DNA from: Terrimesophilobacter mesophilus
Lineage (GTDB): Bacteria; Actinomycetota; Actinomycetes; Actinomycetales; Microbacteriaceae
Assembly: GCF_014200375.1 (NCBI RefSeq)
Contig: NZ_JACHBP010000001.1
Location: 1,240,001 to 1,304,000 of the forward strand
Direction of reading: 5' to 3'
DNA: 64,000 bases
This document shows positions 61,374 through 64,000 of this stretch, piece by piece (position 1 is the stretch's first letter; each line of letters starts with the position of its first letter). A program made the position numbers and the translations under genes. A model generated the notes under the pieces. The model saw only the letters and a list, made by a program, of their open reading frames with translations. It had not been told where the DNA came from and ran no database searches.

Positions 61374-63521
61374 TCAACTACTCCGCACTGTCAATTCATC
61401 CGCGCCAGCATCCAGGTCGACGAGTACCGTGTCCCCGTCCCGGATCGTGCCGGCCAGGAGGGCGTTCGCCAGCCGGTCGTCGATCTCGTGCTGCATGAGT
61501 CGCCGAAGCGGGCGGGCGCCGTAGATCGGGTCATATCCCCGCTCCGCCAGCCATGCCCTGGCATTCGGCGTCACCGCGAGGCCGAGCCTGCGCTCCGCCA
61601 GCCGCTTCTCCAGCCGGTCGACGTACAGTTCCACGATCTGGCTGAGGTCGTCGACGGAGAGCGGCGAGAAGATCACGATGTCGTCGAGCCGATTCACGAA
61701 CTCCGGCTTGAACGCCTGGCGGACCATGCCGCGCACGGCCTCCTCCTTCTGCTCCCAGTCCAGCTCGGGGTCCACGAGGAACTGGCTGCCGAGGTTCGAG
61801 GTGAGGATGAGGATGACGTTCCGGAAGTCCACGGTGCGGCCCTGGCCGTCCGTGAGCCTGCCGTCGTCGAGAACCTGCAGGAGCACGTCGAAGACATCCG
61901 GATGCGCCTTCTCGACCTCGTCCATGAGCACGACAGAGTATGGGCGCCGTCGAACGGCCTCGGTGAGTTGCCCTCCCTGCTCGAAACCGATGTAGCCGGG
62001 GGGAGCTCCGAGCAGTCTCGCGACGGAGTGGCGTTCTCCGTACTCGCTCATGTCGATGCGGATCATGGCCTTCTCGTCGTCGAACAGGAACTCGGCGAGC
62101 GCCTTCGCGAGTTCCGTCTTGCCCACGCCGGTCGGCCCGAGGAACAGGAACGACCCTGTCGGCCGCGCAGGATCCGCGATGCCGGCACGACTGCGGCGGA
62201 CGGCATCCGCCACGGCACGCACGGCCGGCTTCTGCCCGACGAGGCGTTTCGCGAGTTCCGACTCGAGGTGGAGCAGCTTCTCGGTCTCGCCCTGCAGCAG
62301 CCTTCCCACCGGGATGCCGGTCCAGGCGGCGATGACCGCGGCGATATCCTCCGCGCTCACCTGGTCATTGACCATGAGGGGGGTCTCCTCCTCGGACTTC
62401 TCAGCGTCCGCGAGCTCCCGCTCGATGACCGGGATCTCGCCGTAGAGGAGCCGGGAGGCGAGTTCGAGGTTGCCTTCGCGCTGGGCCCGGTCGGCCTGCA
62501 TGCGCAGCGTGTCGAGTTTCTCCTTCAGCTCACCGACGCGGTTGAGGGATGCGCGCTCGTGCTCCCAGCGATTCTGCAGGTCGGCGAGGGACGCGCTCTT
62601 CTCCTTGAGGTCGTCGCGCAGCTTCTGCAGCCGTGCCTTGCTCGCGTCATCCTTCTCCTTCTTGAGAGCGAGCTCTTCGAGTTTCAGGCGGTCGACGCTC
62701 CTCCGGAGTTCATCGATCTCCACGGGCGCGGAGTCGATCTCCATGCGCAACCGGCTCGCGGCCTCGTCGATGAGGTCGATGGCCTTGTCCGGGAGTTGCC
62801 GACCGGAGATGTAGCGGTTGCTGAGCGCGGCGGCCGCGACGAGCGCCGTGTCGGCGATGGCCACCTTGTGATGCGCCTCGTACCGTTCCTTGAGGCCGCG
62901 CAGGATGGCGATCGTGTCCTCGACGCTCGGCTCGCCGACGTAGACCTGCTGGAACCGACGCTCGAGCGCGGCATCCTTTTCGATGAATTCGCGGTACTCG
63001 TCGAGCGTCGTCGCGCCGATGAGGCGCAGTTCCCCACGGGCGAGCATGGGCTTGAGCATGTTCGCGGCGGCCACAGAGCCTTCCCCTCCGCCGGCGCCCA
63101 TGAGCGTGTGCAGCTCGTCGACGAACGTGATGATCTGGCCATCCGCGTCGTTGATCTCCTTGAGCACGGCCTTGAGCCGCTCCTCGAACTCGCCGCGATA
63201 CTTCGCGCCTGCGACGAGGGCCGCCAGGTCGAGGGAGACGAGCCGCTTGCCCTTGAGCGAGTCTGCGACATCCCCGGCGACGATGCGCTGGGCGAGGCCC
63301 TCGACGACAGCGGTCTTCCCGACGCCCGGCTCTCCGATGAGGACCGGATTGTTCTTCGTCCGGCGGGTCAGCACCTGGCTCACGCGCCGGATCTCCGCGT
63401 CACGTCCGATGACGGGGTCGAGTTTTCCCGTGCCCGCGATCGCCGTGAGGTCCACCCCGTACTGTTCGAGCGCGGTCTTCTGCTCCTCGCCGCTCGCCGG
63501 CGCTCCCTGCATGTTTGCCAT
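61374..63521 (-). CDS. clpB: Disaggregase ClpB lacking the N-terminal domain
   Basis: A 715-residue AAA+ chaperone that reactivates aggregated proteins with DnaK. Nucleotide domain 1 has GEPGVGKT (residues 63-70), the coiled-coil middle domain spans about 265-380 (RQEL-like Glu/Lys/Arg-rich), and domain 2 has GPTGVGKT (462-469) and the [10 protein letters not shown] block. The family's N-terminal domain of about 150 residues is missing: the protein starts [14 protein letters not shown] and goes straight to [21 protein letters not shown] precedes the ATG. It follows hspR by 59 bases on the same strand, in the expected dnaK-grpE-dnaJ-hspR-clpB order. Confidence 0.95.
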   Translation of the reverse strand: MANMQGAPASGEEQKTALEQYGVDLTAIAGTGKLDPVIGRDAEIRRVSQVLTRRTKNNPVLIGEPGVGKTAVVEGLAQRIVAGDVADSLKGKRLVSLDLAALVAGAKYRGEFEERLKAVLKEINDADGQIITFVDELHTLMGAGGGEGSVAAANMLKPMLARGELRLIGATTLDEYREFIEKDAALERRFQQVYVGEPSVEDTIAILRGLKERYEAHHKVAIADTALVAAAALSNRYISGRQLPDKAIDLIDEAASRLRMEIDSAPVEIDELRRSVDRLKLEELALKKEKDDASKARLQKLRDDLKEKSASLADLQNRWEHERASLNRVGELKEKLDTLRMQADRAQREGNLELASRLLYGEIPVIERELADAEKSEEETPLMVNDQVSAEDIAAVIAAWTGIPVGRLLQGETEKLLHLESELAKRLVGQKPAVRAVADAVRRSRAGIADPARPTGSFLFLGPTGVGKTELAKALAEFLFDDEKAMIRIDMSEYGERHSVARLLGAPPGYIGFEQGGQLTEAVRRRPYSVVLMDEVEKAHPDVFDVLLQVLDDGRLTDGQGRTVDFRNVILILTSNLGSQFLVDPELDWEQKEEAVRGMVRQAFKPEFVNRLDDIVIFSPLSVDDLSQIVELYVDRLEKRLAERRLGLAVTPNARAWLAERGYDPIYGARPLRRLMQHEIDDRLANALLAGTIRDGDTVLVDLDAGADELTVRSS

Positions 63522-63580
63522 CGTCCTACCCCTGCACTTCCTGCGAGTGTCCGTATTTCCCGTTCGCCGTCGCTACGGGA

Positions 63581-63997
63581 TCAGTTCTTGAACGGTCGCC
63601 ACACGACGACCTGGTTGTTGCGCTGGGCGCGCGTTCCCGCGCGAAGCGAGACGACATCGCCGGATTCCCCTGCCGCGAACACGCGTCTCCCCGGGCGGGT
63701 CAGCAGTTCGTCGGCGAGCGCGGTCTCGAGTTCCCGAACCCTCAGTTCGAGTTCGGCGATGCGATTCTCCAGCTCGAGGACGCGTCGGATCCCCTCCAGG
63801 CTCACACCCTCTGCGCCGAGGCGGGCGATCTCACGCAACTGAGCGACATCCCGCATCGAGTAGCGACGGGACTGGCCGACCGTCCGCGTCGGACGCACGA
63901 GGCCGAGCCGGTCGTACTGCCGTAGCGTCTGCGGGTGGAGGCCCGTGAGTTCGGCCGCCATCGCGATGGCGAACAGTGGCGAGTTCTCGTCCATCAT
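63581..63997 (-). CDS. hspR: HspR heat-shock repressor, MerR family
   Basis: A 138-residue MerR-type repressor of the dnaK operon. The helix-turn-helix is [28 protein letters not shown], the wing [15 protein letters not shown] and a dimer coiled coil [15 protein letters not shown] follow. It ends FK-rich (VVVWRPFKN). HspR needs DnaK to bind its HAIR sites. Its start is near the window edge; a second ATG directly after is an alternative. The rest of the dnaK operon must lie to the right. Confidence 0.95.
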   Translation of the reverse strand: MMDENSPLFAIAMAAELTGLHPQTLRQYDRLGLVRPTRTVGQSRRYSMRDVAQLREIARLGAEGVSLEGIRRVLELENRIAELELRVRELETALADELLTRPGRRVFAAGESGDVVSLRAGTRAQRNNQVVVWRPFKN

Positions 63998-64000
63998 CCC

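Noticed and set aside
59272-61524. A 750-codon open frame on the plus strand
   Set aside because: It is the antisense of the O-acyltransferase, whose motifs are clear on the other strand.
63522-63580. A HAIR operator (CTTGAGT-N7-ACTCAAG) in front of clpB
   Set aside because: No such sequence in the gap; clpB is probably read through from the dnaK operon.
61488-63842. A 784-codon open frame on the plus strand
   Set aside because: Antisense of clpB and hspR; no recognisable domain.

Overview
The window is high-GC actinobacterial chromosomal DNA, most likely from Microbacteriaceae. I infer this from the regulators (CebR-, RamB- and HspR-type), a Ddn-like deazaflavin reductase, sugar ABC operons without their own ATPase, many leaderless start codons (a TANNNT box 6-7 bases before ATG/GTG with no Shine-Dalgarno), and a ClpB that lacks its N-terminal domain. 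Genes are dense, often overlapping by ATGA or GTGA. I see no rRNA, CRISPR array, insertion sequence, phage or integrase. The first gene is cut by the left edge.

Layout. 1-10.2 kb is mostly housekeeping: a nuclease end, an unknown protein with a dioxygenase-like HxD/H pattern, two tRNA-Ser genes around an LCP cell-wall ligase, a HAD phosphatase with serS, a lipid kinase, pheA with two small membrane proteins, pgm, and a VanY-type carboxypeptidase. 10.2-16.1 kb is a cellobiose operon (cebE-cebF-cebG-bglC-cebR) behind a strong promoter with two CebR-type operators. 16.1-19.5 kb holds an orphan DNA methyltransferase, a lipoate ligase with its accessory domain at the N-terminus, a HIT protein and a lipase-like hydrolase. 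19.6-21.4 kb is a MarR/MFS pair.

21.4-32.8 kb is the most interesting part: a divergent amino-sugar locus. One arm encodes a GntR/UTRA regulator, a BadF-type sugar kinase, a NagS/UPF0309-like SIS protein, a cytoplasmic GH84 O-GlcNAcase-type hexosaminidase, a neutral-ceramidase-like hydrolase, and an ABC importer (binding protein plus two permeases). The other arm encodes an acetyltransferase that resembles the HAT-like domain of animal O-GlcNAcase, a Gfo/Idh/MocA oxidoreductase and an MFS transporter. The spacer carries three AGTGGTCT repeats resembling DasR half-sites. Together they suggest import of a GlcNAc conjugate, cleavage inside the cell, and processing without NagA or NagB nearby.

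32.8-43.5 kb contains a reductase, a VapBC pair, an AidB-like acyl-CoA dehydrogenase, a dimethylargininase with an Lrp regulator, an FMN reductase with a divergent MarR regulator, and the glyoxylate shunt (aceA-aceB) divergent from ramB. 43.5-49.5 kb is a polyamine ABC operon (potA-potD-potB-potC) ending in an amidohydrolase. 49.5-64 kb returns to mixed housekeeping: a leader-peptide-coupled GntR gene, a septum-formation-like protein, pyrE, xthA, a GntR/FCD regulator, a hydrolase, a DUF6421-type protein, an ABC exporter pair, ltaE, an O-acyltransferase, and clpB-hspR at the right edge (the end of the dnaK operon).
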